Below are positions 12,796-19,330 of a stretch of DNA of 23,843 nucleotides, in pieces. A program made the position numbers and the translations under genes. The notes below the pieces were generated by a model. The model saw only the letters and a program-made list of their open reading frames with translations, made no database searches and was not told the origin of the DNA. The stretch comes from a virus: the IMG/VR virus record IMGVR_UViG_3300027881_000079, positions 1-23,843 of that record. The stretch is one strand, 5' to 3'. How positions within the stretch are numbered: the stretch's first letter is position 1; each line of letters starts with the position of its first letter.

Positions 12796-13926
12796 TTAAG
12801 CCGTGCTGACGATCCACTTCTGATACTCTTTGTAGAACTTCGTAAACGTCGGAGTCTCAGAGTTGAATTCAATCGCATACTTGCGAAGGGCAACAACCGA
12901 TCCCATGATTACCATTTCTTTGGTAAAGTGAGGGTTAGCTGCAGGACCGCCCATCATGAAGGCGAGGAAAGTATCAGTAACCTTGTCCCAATCCTTCGAC
13001 GTCTTCTTGTCGTCACTCTTGTACTCATCCTGCATCTGCTCTAATACGTAGCACATGCCGATCACCAAAGAGTATTTAGCAGAGACATCCACATCCTTGT
13101 CTGCTTTCAGGGAAGTTACGCGACCCTCAAGAATGTCACGCGGATCAGGCAGCTTGCCCTTCAGGCGTCGATGCTGCATGAATTCACCTGCAAGACCGAG
13201 ACCGACTGTGCCAGCAACCATAGACTGGTTGAGGTTTTCAGGCAGGTTGTCGTCAAGCAGTTCGCCTACAAACGTCCAGGAGCGCGGCGTAGCAAATGCC
13301 TTGCCACTCTTGCGCGGGTTGAAGTCGAACAGTGCGTGATTGTGTGCGGTCAAGTAACCGATAACATCAGCGTTAACGCGGTGCTTGATTGCCCAATCCT
13401 GCCAGTCGTTAAAGTTCTCTTTCATTTCAAAGTGAACAAAACGGTTAGCAAGTGCGGAAGGCATGCGGAAAGTTACAGCCTTATCCGTTTCCCTGTTACC
13501 AGCAGCAACAATGCTGACGCCAGCAGGAAGATGATACTCGCCTACTCGGCGGTTCAGGATAAGCTGGTATGCAGCGGCCTGTACCGACTGAGGAGCGGCG
13601 TTGATTTCGTCGAGGAAGAGAATAGCATTGTCCATGCCACTGCCTTCTTGCGGAAGCTCACTCGGAGCCGCCCACTTCATCGTCTTGGATTCATGGTTGT
13701 AATAAGGGATGCCCTTAATGTCAGTCGGCTCCATGAGCAGGAGGCGAAGATCAATTACGGGACGTTCTTGGCGGTCACCGATCTGTTGGATGATGTCCGA
13801 TTTACCGATTCCTGGCGGTCCCCAAATCATGCACGGACGATCTACTTCCATGCAGCGTTCGATTACCTGGATTGCCTCGCTAGGGCGTACGGCGTTGAAT
13901 TCAGCGTTGAGGTCTGTTTGTGCCAT
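12796..13926 (-). CDS. MoxR-family AAA+ ATPase, 376 aa
   Basis: The AAA+ core shows Walker A GPPGIGKS (36-43), Walker B AILFLDEINAAP (101-112, Asp106 and Glu107), sensor 1 VAAGNRE (140-146) and an arginine-finger region LANRFVHFEM (159-168). The 'lid' and extra C-terminal helices follow to 376. MoxR ATPases use ATP to remodel or activate partner complexes and are usually encoded beside a VWA protein, as here. The partner is most likely the metallopeptidase/VWA protein at 11170. The gene is monocistronic, with a promoter at 13978-14006, a ribosome-binding site AAGGAACGCACC before ATG 13926, and a terminator after its stop. The target in phage infection is unknown. Confidence 0.92.
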   Translation of the reverse strand: MAQTDLNAEFNAVRPSEAIQVIERCMEVDRPCMIWGPPGIGKSDIIQQIGDRQERPVIDLRLLLMEPTDIKGIPYYNHESKTMKWAAPSELPQEGSGMDNAILFLDEINAAPQSVQAAAYQLILNRRVGEYHLPAGVSIVAAGNRETDKAVTFRMPSALANRFVHFEMKENFNDWQDWAIKHRVNADVIGYLTAHNHALFDFNPRKSGKAFATPRSWTFVGELLDDNLPENLNQSMVAGTVGLGLAGEFMQHRRLKGKLPDPRDILEGRVTSLKADKDVDVSAKYSLVIGMCYVLEQMQDEYKSDDKKTSKDWDKVTDTFLAFMMGGPAANPHFTKEMVIMGSVVALRKYAIEFNSETPTFTKFYKEYQKWIVSTA

Positions 13927-13977
13927 GGTGCGTTCCTTAGTAATGTGACTTGCTATGAATCATTTCTTAGTATGTGT

Positions 13978-14006
13978 ATTATACGAGCATTGCAACCAAA
14001 ATGCAA
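13978..14006 (-). promoter_or_regulatory. Sigma70-type promoter of the MoxR gene
   Basis: On the minus strand TTGCAT (14001-14006) and TATAAT (13978-13983) are separated by 17 bp. The leader to ATG 13926 is about 45 nt. The ATCAAnnACTTA dyad lies 47 bp upstream of the -35. Confidence 0.75.
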
Positions 14007-14053
14007 CCACTATATTCCTTTTAGAAACAAGTGGTTACGTGATCTCTAATAAT

Positions 14054-14077
14054 ATCAAGCACTTATAAGTTATTGAT
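14054..14077. repeat. Perfectly abutting inverted pair of ATCAAnnACTTA
   Basis: ATCAAGCACTTA (14054-14065) is followed without spacer by TAAGTTATTGAT (14066-14077), its inverted match at all defined positions. It sits between the MoxR promoter and the hairpin after the 106-aa gene. This is the cleanest of the dyads and best defines the 12-bp half-site. Confidence 0.65.
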
Positions 14078-14106
14078 CTATAAGGGAATAGAAAATTTTT
14101 CCATAA

Positions 14107-14130
14107 GAATGGCGCCGAGCGGCGCCATTC
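14107..14130 (-). terminator. Strong hairpin after the 106-aa gene, probable terminator
   Basis: GAATGGCGCC (14107-14116) and GGCGCCATTC (14121-14130) form a perfect 10-bp GC-rich stem with a GAGC loop, 20 bp past the stop codon at 14151. On the minus strand it is followed by TTATGG rather than a long T run, so it may be an inefficient terminator or an RNA-stabilising end. Confidence 0.55.
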
Positions 14131-14150
14131 ATGCAGAGGTTGTGACAGAA

Positions 14151-14471
14151 TTAGGCCGTAGCTTCTTCTTCTGTTGCGTCTTCAACAATCTCAAGGTTAG
14201 TGCCATCTTCGGCTGGGGTCGCTGTTGCAGCAACCAACTCTTCGTACAGTGCTGGAACAGCCTGTGCGATTGAGAAACCGCCTTCAATGTTGCGCGTAAT
14301 ACCGTTCACCGTCAAGGTGATATTCCACCTGCGCTGAGTAACGGTAGGACGTACTGCAAATGTCGTTCCGATAACCTCACCGTCAAGCAAAAGTTCCCAT
14401 ACTGGCATTGCATCGCCTGAGGTAGGACATACCCGCGTCTCTTCTGTTTTACGTCTTGTGATTTTCGCCAT
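14151..14471 (-). CDS. Hypothetical protein, 106 aa
   Basis: A basic N-terminus (AKITRRKTEETR), a beta-rich core (VWELLLDGEVIGTTF, RRWNITLTVNGITRNI) and a helix (FSIAQAVPALYEELVA) precede an acidic, Ala-rich tail (VEDATEEEATA). No family is recognised. The gene stands alone with its own consensus promoter at 14521-14549, a CAGGAG site before ATG 14471 and a hairpin after it, so it is likely strongly and early expressed. It shares its upstream element with the MoxR, VWA and HNH genes, which makes it a candidate member of the same pathway or regulon. Confidence 0.65.
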   Translation of the reverse strand: MAKITRRKTEETRVCPTSGDAMPVWELLLDGEVIGTTFAVRPTVTQRRWNITLTVNGITRNIEGGFSIAQAVPALYEELVAATATPAEDGTNLEIVEDATEEEATA

Positions 14472-14520
14472 TATGGTTCTCCTGTATATAATGGTACCAG
14501 TTTCTATACTGTTACTGCAT

Positions 14521-14549
14521 ACTATACAGCACTCAACAGTTTATGTCAA
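14521..14549 (-). promoter_or_regulatory. Near-consensus sigma70 promoter of the 106-aa gene
   Basis: On the minus strand an exact TTGACA (14544-14549) and TATAGT (14521-14526) are separated by 17 bp, about 50 bp upstream of ATG 14471. An ATCAAnnACTTA copy begins 20 bp upstream of the -35. Confidence 0.8.
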
Positions 14550-14568
14550 CCACAACATGTCTAATGGA

Positions 14569-14606
14569 ATCAACAACTTAGCGCAGGATGGCGGTAAGTG
14601 CTTGAA
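14569..14606. repeat. Inverted pair of ATCAAnnACTTA elements
   Basis: ATCAACAACTTA (14569-14580, followed by GCG as at 4826) is paired with the inverted TAAGTGCTTGAA (14595-14606, one mismatch) across a 14-bp spacer. The second half ends next to the stop codon of the 121-aa gene. It lies just upstream of the 106-aa gene promoter. Confidence 0.55.
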
Positions 14607-14972
14607 TTAGTTGGACTTCTTTTCGTAAATTTCACCAAGCCAGCGTTTCACATCCCCGCCCTGTAGCTTGAGCAGGAAGGATTGCTTCATTGTGAATAGA
14701 TATAAAGTAGATTGGTTGGATGGTAGGAAGTAAGGCCAAGCCACATGATTTTTTAAGGTCATCAATTCTCGGCCTGTTAGTTTTTCTTCTAGTGGAAATT
14801 CTTCGTGATCGTAGATATCACGACAGGCTCGGTATCCCGCCCAGCGCAAACGTAACGAACTGACTGATTGGAACATAGCAAAATCAAGTTCTTCGTCTGT
14901 CCCAACATGACCAGCTTCACGTAATTCATCTATTATGAATTTCTTAAGAGCTATGCCGTGTTCATCAAGCAT
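14607..14972 (-). CDS. Hypothetical protein, 121 aa
   Basis: A mostly helical soluble protein: LKKFIIDELREAGHVGTDEE, a central WAGYRACRDIYDHEEFP and a C-terminal LKLQGGDVKRWLGEIYEKK. No family is recognised. The start ATG 14972 overlaps the previous stop by 8 bp. It is the last gene of the run beginning at 15258, before the regulatory gap at 14472-14606. Confidence 0.6.
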   Translation of the reverse strand: MLDEHGIALKKFIIDELREAGHVGTDEELDFAMFQSVSSLRLRWAGYRACRDIYDHEEFPLEEKLTGRELMTLKNHVAWPYFLPSNQSTLYLFTMKQSFLLKLQGGDVKRWLGEIYEKKSN

Positions 14973-15258
14973 CTTCTTGAATTATCTCTCCGTCCTTGAG
15001 TTTCCAGACTTGGAATTGATCCGTTTTGAATAGTTTGTTTAGGCGCTCCGCTAGATTAAATGCGTGACCAGGCGCCGCAAACGCGGTCTTCTTGTATTTA
15101 GGTCCAGGATAGTTTACTAGTGAATTGAGTGTGCGCAGATTAATAGGTTCGCCTTCTAAGTAGACGGCGTAGATATGGCTGGCCTTCAAGACCTGTTCAC
15201 TTTTGTAGGTCTTAGGGTCAGTATATTCTAATTTAACTGTAGGGCGTGGCCTTGCCAT
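14965..15258 (-). CDS. Hypothetical protein, 97 aa
   Basis: The sequence MARPRPTVKLEYTDPKTYKS, then ASHIYAVYLEGEPINLRTLN, PGPKYKKTAFAAPGHAFNLA and FQVWKLKDGEII suggest a compact alpha/beta protein. I recognise no family. ATG 15258 has CAGGAG upstream, and a GATAAATA box lies about 28 bp before the ATG, so late expression is likely. An 8-bp overlap couples it to the 121-aa gene. Confidence 0.65.
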   Translation of the reverse strand: MARPRPTVKLEYTDPKTYKSEQVLKASHIYAVYLEGEPINLRTLNSLVNYPGPKYKKTAFAAPGHAFNLAERLNKLFKTDQFQVWKLKDGEIIQEDA

Positions 15259-15286
15259 GTGTATGCTCCTGTATGAATTATAATAG

Positions 15287-15294
15287 TATTTATC
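15287..15294 (-). promoter_or_regulatory. T4-type late promoter box GATAAATA
   Basis: TAGATAAATACTATTATAATTC on the minus strand, given here as two overlapping parts (TAGATAAATAC and ATTATAATTC), begins at the glutaredoxin stop codon and precedes the 97-aa gene. Spacing to the ATG is right for a late promoter; the second part could alternatively serve as a sigma70 -10. Confidence 0.55.
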
Positions 15295-15536
15295 TATTTC
15301 ATACTGGAGGTAGCAAGTTCTGATTCTATAAGTTCCGTAAATCCACCGATATGTTTGTCGCCTAGGAAGATTTGAGGGACAGTCCTTAGGTCTGGATTTT
15401 CGGTCATAAATTTGGTTAGGTCTTTGGCTATGTCGAGACTAACTTCGGTAAATGTGTAGTCTCTTTGTTTGAGCCATATCTTAGATGATGTACAATATGG
15501 GCAGCGTTTCTTGGTGTATACTATGATTTGATCCAT
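15294..15536 (-). CDS. Glutaredoxin
   Basis: The 80-aa protein is a small dithiol glutaredoxin, which would pass electrons to ribonucleotide reductase or reduce disulphides in the cytoplasm. The active site CPYC is at residues 12-15 after a typical first strand (QIIVYTKKR), the cis-proline loop RTVPQIF is at 51-57, and GGFTEL follows near the C-terminus. Its length suits phage glutaredoxins such as T4 NrdC. No ribonucleotide reductase gene is present in this window. A TATAAATA box is located upstream. Confidence 0.93.
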   Translation of the reverse strand: MDQIIVYTKKRCPYCTSSKIWLKQRDYTFTEVSLDIAKDLTKFMTENPDLRTVPQIFLGDKHIGGFTELIESELATSSMK

Positions 15537-15567
15537 TATAATCCTGCTGGTTGTAGTTCTACTGCAA

Positions 15568-15575
15568 TATTTATA
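15568..15575 (-). promoter_or_regulatory. T4-type late promoter box TATAAATA
   Basis: An exact TATAAATA on the minus strand sits about 32 bp before the glutaredoxin ATG, leaving a leader of about 25 nt. This is the copy that best matches the T4 consensus. Confidence 0.6.
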
Positions 15576-15603
15576 ATCTCACCATCTCAGTAAACTTATA
15601 TGT

Positions 15604-15804
15604 TTAAAAATCACGACCAACAATGTCAATTGACATTGTTTCTTTTTGTAGGAGTTCGATCTCTAGCTGGTCTATACGTTCTTCTAATTTAGCTATTTCT
15701 TTTTCTAATTCTCTACCCTCTGCAACGCTAAGTGTTAAGGTAGGTCTTTTGAGACGTATTGTGTTCCGTACTTTTGTTTTAAAGTTGTCGATTTCTTGCG
15801 CCAT
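15604..15804 (-). CDS. Coiled-coil hypothetical protein, 66 aa
   Basis: After a short basic N-terminus (KVRNTIRLKRPTL) the residues from about 26 to 56 form a strong heptad helix (ELEKEIAKLEERIDQLEIEL), ending IDIVGRDF. It is likely an oligomerising helix. AGGAAG precedes ATG 15804, with a GATAAATA box 20 bp upstream. No family is recognised; the late-type promoter would suit a virion or assembly role. Confidence 0.65.
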   Translation of the reverse strand: MAQEIDNFKTKVRNTIRLKRPTLTLSVAEGRELEKEIAKLEERIDQLEIELLQKETMSIDIVGRDF

Positions 15805-15823
15805 ATTCGCTTCCTACGTGTAC

Positions 15824-15831
15824 TATTTATC
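15824..15831 (-). promoter_or_regulatory. T4-type late promoter box GATAAATA
   Basis: GATAAATAGTAC on the minus strand overlaps the TAA stop of the 164-aa gene and precedes the coiled-coil gene by 20 bp. The overlap of the box with an upstream stop codon recurs at 5748 and 15294. Confidence 0.55.
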
Positions 15832-16321
15832 GCTTCTCTTTATTCTTGCATATGGTTAGGTGACCCTTAGCTTCTAATTCATCTTTGAATGGTCCGATGT
15901 GTTCGTACTTTTGTAGTGTAGAAAGTTTAGGAGAATATGCATCAGCCCAGCCCTTCGGAAACTTAATACAGTAATACCCTGCACAATGATAGACTTTACT
16001 TGTTTTAGTTTTAGTGTATAATGGTAGATCTGAAATCTCGTCCTCGGGATCAGCCTCAAACGGGGTATCAAAATCTACTGGGAAACCTTTTACTGTATGT
16101 TGTGTGTCGGTTGTCAGCGATGTGACGATAACATTATCGAACACAGGCTCAGCAAAGAATTCGCTTACTTCATCCTTATCAGAGAAGCCGACCTTGCCGC
16201 CCTTTGATAATAGCGTAAATGAACCATCTGTCTTGCCACTAAGTAGTCCGATCTTCTCCTGTTCTTTTTCTGTGATAACTAACCAACTGCTGTCTGTTAT
16301 TTCTTTTAATTGTATAATCAT
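15827..16321 (-). CDS. Conserved phage hypothetical protein, 164 aa
   Basis: The first part is strand-rich (MIIQLKEITDSSWLVITEKE), and a conserved-looking C-terminal block reads VYHCAGYYCIKFPKGWADAY, then SPKLSTLQKYEHIGPFKDEL. I recall similar proteins near the RNase H gene in T4-like marine phages, with no known function. The ATG at 16321 overlaps the RNase H stop by one base (TAATG), so it is coupled to it. The adjacency suggests a replication or repair accessory role, but nothing in the sequence proves it. Confidence 0.7.
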   Translation of the reverse strand: MIIQLKEITDSSWLVITEKEQEKIGLLSGKTDGSFTLLSKGGKVGFSDKDEVSEFFAEPVFDNVIVTSLTTDTQHTVKGFPVDFDTPFEADPEDEISDLPLYTKTKTSKVYHCAGYYCIKFPKGWADAYSPKLSTLQKYEHIGPFKDELEAKGHLTICKNKEKR

Positions 16322-17388
16322 TAGGCAATTTCCTTTTGCACCTCGATCAAGTAATCCCTATAAGGTGTGTTTAACATTATAGCATACTCGTCGGGATACT
16401 TACTAATATTTTTCAAGTCCCACATACTACAGAACTTCATAAAATTAATGCCAACGTTTGACCGTCGATCCTTAACTGTCTCATCTATAATAGACTGCAC
16501 TAGCATTTCTTTAACTTCTTCAGGCTGCATGTGCAAGTCGATAAGCGAACGATTGATATTGTAACGGTCTTTTACTGTATTCAGTTTGCCATCTACATCT
16601 GTCCATGTCTGTAGCATAAAGTTGTTCCAATCATATGCTCTAGCATTACGATCTGCAAATGCTTCTGTTATACCTGATTTGTTTTTGCTGCCCTTGATAC
16701 GAGCACCTGGGTAAGCAGGGAAGATGTTGTCTGATTTGTCGCCACGTATGCATTTAAGGAACATTGCAAACTCTGTCCAATCTTCTATTGGTTGTTCAAA
16801 GAATCCGTCGGGCTTGCCGACTTTAATCTTACCATCACTCTTTACTTCAAATTCAAGTTTGTAACCTTTGTCGTTGTATGCCGCATTATGCGTGAAACGA
16901 TTGTTAGTAACACCGTTGTATATTTCAACATTAGGCGCTAGTAGTTGAACAAAGTCTGAGTCTGAACTAATGATGATATGGTCATTGTCAGGATGTAAGT
17001 CAATCCATGTAGCAATGAGATCATCGGCCTCACCTATAGGACATTGCAATACTGTTGCATTTGTTTTCTCAAGTATGAATTTGTTTAGTTCGTTATATGC
17101 TTCAAAAAATAACTCGTCGTCGTCGCGCTCGCGCTGTGATTTAGCTAGTTGTGCGACTACACGGTTGGCCTTGTACTTCTCATATGCAGCCTTGCGCCAG
17201 CTATGTCCATCCAAGCAATATACAATATGCTGTCCGCCTAGATCGCGATAGCCTTTGCGTAGCGAGTTGAACATGATATGTAAGGCCATGCCAATGCGCG
17301 TATCAATGTCACCGTTATGAACGACATGTTTTGCGCGATGAAACATGTTCAATGCGTCTACAAGAATGTACTTTTGTTTTTCACTCAC
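16321..17388 (-). CDS. rnh: T4-type RNase H / 5'-3' flap exonuclease
   Basis: The 355-aa protein belongs to the FEN/PIN-like 5' nucleases that remove RNA primers from lagging-strand fragments. Metal-binding acidic residues are all visible: Asp11 (VDALNMFHR), Asp60 (YCLDGH), Glu120, Asp122 and Asp123 (GEADDLIATW), Asp143 and Asp145 (SSDSDFVQLL), Asp217 and Asp220 (RGDKSDNIFP), the last leading into the DNA-binding helix-hairpin region. Length is close to T4 RNase H with some extension. The start is GTG 17388, overlapping the previous stop by 8 bp (GTGAGTGA). No other replisome gene is in the window. Confidence 0.88.
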   Translation of the reverse strand: MSEKQKYILVDALNMFHRAKHVVHNGDIDTRIGMALHIMFNSLRKGYRDLGGQHIVYCLDGHSWRKAAYEKYKANRVVAQLAKSQRERDDDELFFEAYNELNKFILEKTNATVLQCPIGEADDLIATWIDLHPDNDHIIISSDSDFVQLLAPNVEIYNGVTNNRFTHNAAYNDKGYKLEFEVKSDGKIKVGKPDGFFEQPIEDWTEFAMFLKCIRGDKSDNIFPAYPGARIKGSKNKSGITEAFADRNARAYDWNNFMLQTWTDVDGKLNTVKDRYNINRSLIDLHMQPEEVKEMLVQSIIDETVKDRRSNVGINFMKFCSMWDLKNISKYPDEYAIMLNTPYRDYLIEVQKEIA

Positions 17389-18061
17389 TATCTACCTCTC
17401 CGTCATCTACTTCAGGCTTAGGTGCTGGCTTGATTATAACATCTTCATGCATGTGTGATGGCTTTGCTTCCTCTTCGGACTCAATACCCATTGCTTCCTC
17501 AAAGTCGCCAATGCCCGCATAAGCCTCTAGCGCAATGTTACGACATAACTCATTGAACCAATCGTTAACTGTGTCTTCTGAATCAGGGTTAGGGCCGTAG
17601 CCATGTTCCTCAAGCTTTTCTACAAACAAGTCATTCCAATCTAGCTCTACACCACCGTATTTAGGATTATCAGGATCAGTTTGTATCTTGCTAATGAAAA
17701 CCCAGGGCTCGCCCAATAATGTTGCGCGTTCCTTTTCATATTCTTGGTCGCTACGTTTCTTGTATTCTTTTTTAAGGTCTAGCAATGCTACTTTAACATC
17801 TGTCTTAGGCATGTTGTTGACGTTTACTTTTATAACGCCTTTTGCAAGTTCGTAATCATCAATCTTACCTTGCCTGTGATCGAGGTCTAAATGCGCAATC
17901 TTTTGCTCACCTTCACTTCGCTCATTAATATTAATGTCGATTTTCTTGCGTAAAAGTTCTGTGCCCTCAAGCTCAAACTCAGCTTGCGCCATCTCTAATG
18001 ATTTTCCCTTTAATCCCCAATGTGCTGGGTACCAACTAAATGGTATAATTCGTCTGCTCAT
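17381..18061 (-). CDS. Conserved phage hypothetical protein, 226 aa
   Basis: The N-terminus MSRRIIPFSWYPAHWGLKGK is distinctive and I associate it with T4-like phage hypotheticals. A long helical middle (ELEGTELLRKKIDININERS, then LDLKKEYKKRSDQEYEKERA) and an acidic C-terminus with PSHMHEDVIIKPAPKPEVDD follow. The region FISKIQTDPDNPKYGGVELD could be a strand-loop motif. No enzymatic signature is seen. It is encoded directly before RNase H with an 8-bp overlap and after a 59-aa gene. Confidence 0.7.
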   Translation of the reverse strand: MSRRIIPFSWYPAHWGLKGKSLEMAQAEFELEGTELLRKKIDININERSEGEQKIAHLDLDHRQGKIDDYELAKGVIKVNVNNMPKTDVKVALLDLKKEYKKRSDQEYEKERATLLGEPWVFISKIQTDPDNPKYGGVELDWNDLFVEKLEEHGYGPNPDSEDTVNDWFNELCRNIALEAYAGIGDFEEAMGIESEEEAKPSHMHEDVIIKPAPKPEVDDGEVDSE

Positions 18062-18070
18062 TTACTTTTC

Positions 18071-18250
18071 CTATGCTGTTCCGTCAAGTTTAAACTTGAA
18101 GTATTCTTTTTCTGTTATGTCTTCTCGTAATACGGTGTCTGTATACCTTCCATTTTTATAATAGATACGAAGGATCTGTGTGTACATGCCGCCCTCGCGT
18201 CGTTCCCACACATAATTGCCGCCATATGTTGTTCCAAATTCATCATTCAT
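18071..18250 (-). CDS. Hypothetical protein, 59 aa
   Basis: This short gene encodes MNDEFGTTYGGNYVWERREG, then GMYTQILRIYYKNGRYTDTV and a final EYFKFKLDGTA. It is Tyr-rich and probably all beta. The start overlaps the stop of the 57-aa gene by 8 bp (ATGAATGA), and the stop is 9 bp before the 226-aa gene, so it fits the operon. No family is recognised. Confidence 0.6.
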   Translation of the reverse strand: MNDEFGTTYGGNYVWERREGGMYTQILRIYYKNGRYTDTVLREDITEKEYFKFKLDGTA

Positions 18251-18416
18251 CTGTCTTTACTACCGTTAGCATTGGCCTATTACTAGCACCAAGCTTCTCC
18301 TCAATTCGTCTAATCATTCGTTCGTACTTCCACCAACGATCTGTGCCTTCTTCTTGATTGACTTGCTCCATCAATAATGCAAACCATATAACAAAAAGTT
18401 CGTTATCGGTAAACAT
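18243..18416 (-). CDS. Hypothetical helical protein, 57 aa
   Basis: The short gene reads MFTDNELFVIWFALLMEQVN, then WWKYERMIRRIEEKLGASNR and ends VVKTDE. It is amphipathic and helical. The ATG 18416 overlaps the first base of the QueE stop codon, and the 3' end overlaps the next gene by 8 bp. No family is recognised. Confidence 0.6.
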   Translation of the reverse strand: MFTDNELFVIWFALLMEQVNQEEGTDRWWKYERMIRRIEEKLGASNRPMLTVVKTDE

Positions 18417-19330
18417 TAAGTACCAATCTGATTACCCCATATGTACGCATGTACTCGCGCTGATACGTTATAACCTCTTCTGATTGTTTCTTCGACAACT
18501 TCAACTGCGTCAAAATCTTCTTGTGCTTCTACTGTAGCGCCAACGGGCATGATCCATATAGGCCAATGTACGCCAGCATTACGGAACAAGTCAACTGTCT
18601 CTTCAAGTTCTTCCCACGCCTCTGGTTGATTACATACAACAAACTTTAGTTGTCCGTGATCGCTAACATCCTGATAACGTTTTACAGTCATTGGGTGGAT
18701 AGCTTTTGCTGCTCGTTCTCCACTTGTAAGTCGTAGCTTAGGTGAACATGACCAGAACCAATCGCCACCACTACGCTTATACGACGCAACTAATTGTGCA
18801 AACTCATCTGTTATGATTTGTGTGCCATTTGTTTCAATAGTAATATTGATAGGCAAATTGCCACGCTTTTCAAATTCTTGTAACACTTCGATTTGTGCTA
18901 GTTGTGTTCGTTCAATCATTGGCTCGCCACCAGTCATACATAGGTGTACGTCTTTAAGTTCGCGGCCATTGTTTAATATGAATGAGCCGTCTTTGTTGCC
19001 CCTAAATGTTTTTAGTTCGTCTTCCAATGTGTCTACAATTTGCCCTGCTGTCTTGTCAGGGCATAAGTGTCTAAACTTCTTGCTCCAACTATAACTAGAG
19101 TCACAACCATATTCCCAAACAGGCAGGTCTTCAATACGCTTAACAGTAGATATATCAAAGTCTTTATAAGGTAAGATATGTGTGCTACGCTTTTCAGGAA
19201 TCTCTTGCCCGAATCCGCTGCATTGCAGATTACAGAGGAACCAGCGAAGCCATACAGTTGGCGAGCCCGTGAACTCGCCCTCGCCTTGAATTGACGTAAA
19301 TATTTCGCTATATTTGTATTTGTTACTCAT
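18416..19330 (-). CDS. queE: Radical SAM 7-carboxy-7-deazaguanine synthase (QueE-like)
   Basis: The 304-aa protein should convert 6-carboxytetrahydropterin to 7-carboxy-7-deazaguanine, a step toward queuosine and deazaguanine DNA bases. It has the QueE N-terminus (EIFTSIQGEGEFTGSPTVWL, 9-28), TGGEP (133-137), ETNGT (166-170) and SPKL (196-199). The cluster-binding cysteines are unusual: Cys33 and Cys37 (FLCNLQCSGF) are separated from Cys76 (GCDSSYSW) by 38 residues, where normal QueE has two. CDSSYSW aligns with the usual CDTxYSW, so all three ligands survive. The start at ATG 19330 gives an 8-bp overlap (ATGAGTAA). No queC, queD or preQ0 genes are in the window; another role, such as cell-division inhibition known for E. 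coli QueE, is possible. Confidence 0.88.
   Translation of the reverse strand: MSNKYKYSEIFTSIQGEGEFTGSPTVWLRWFLCNLQCSGFGQEIPEKRSTHILPYKDFDISTVKRIEDLPVWEYGCDSSYSWSKKFRHLCPDKTAGQIVDTLEDELKTFRGNKDGSFILNNGRELKDVHLCMTGGEPMIERTQLAQIEVLQEFEKRGNLPINITIETNGTQIITDEFAQLVASYKRSGGDWFWSCSPKLRLTSGERAAKAIHPMTVKRYQDVSDHGQLKFVVCNQPEAWEELEETVDLFRNAGVHWPIWIMPVGATVEAQEDFDAVEVVEETIRRGYNVSARVHAYIWGNQIGT

Noticed and set aside
13171-14049. Long plus-strand reading frame of 292 aa opposite the MoxR gene
   Set aside because: It is the antisense shadow of a clear MoxR ATPase, extends through the promoter gap, has cysteine- and arginine-rich random-looking sequence, and no ribosome-binding site.
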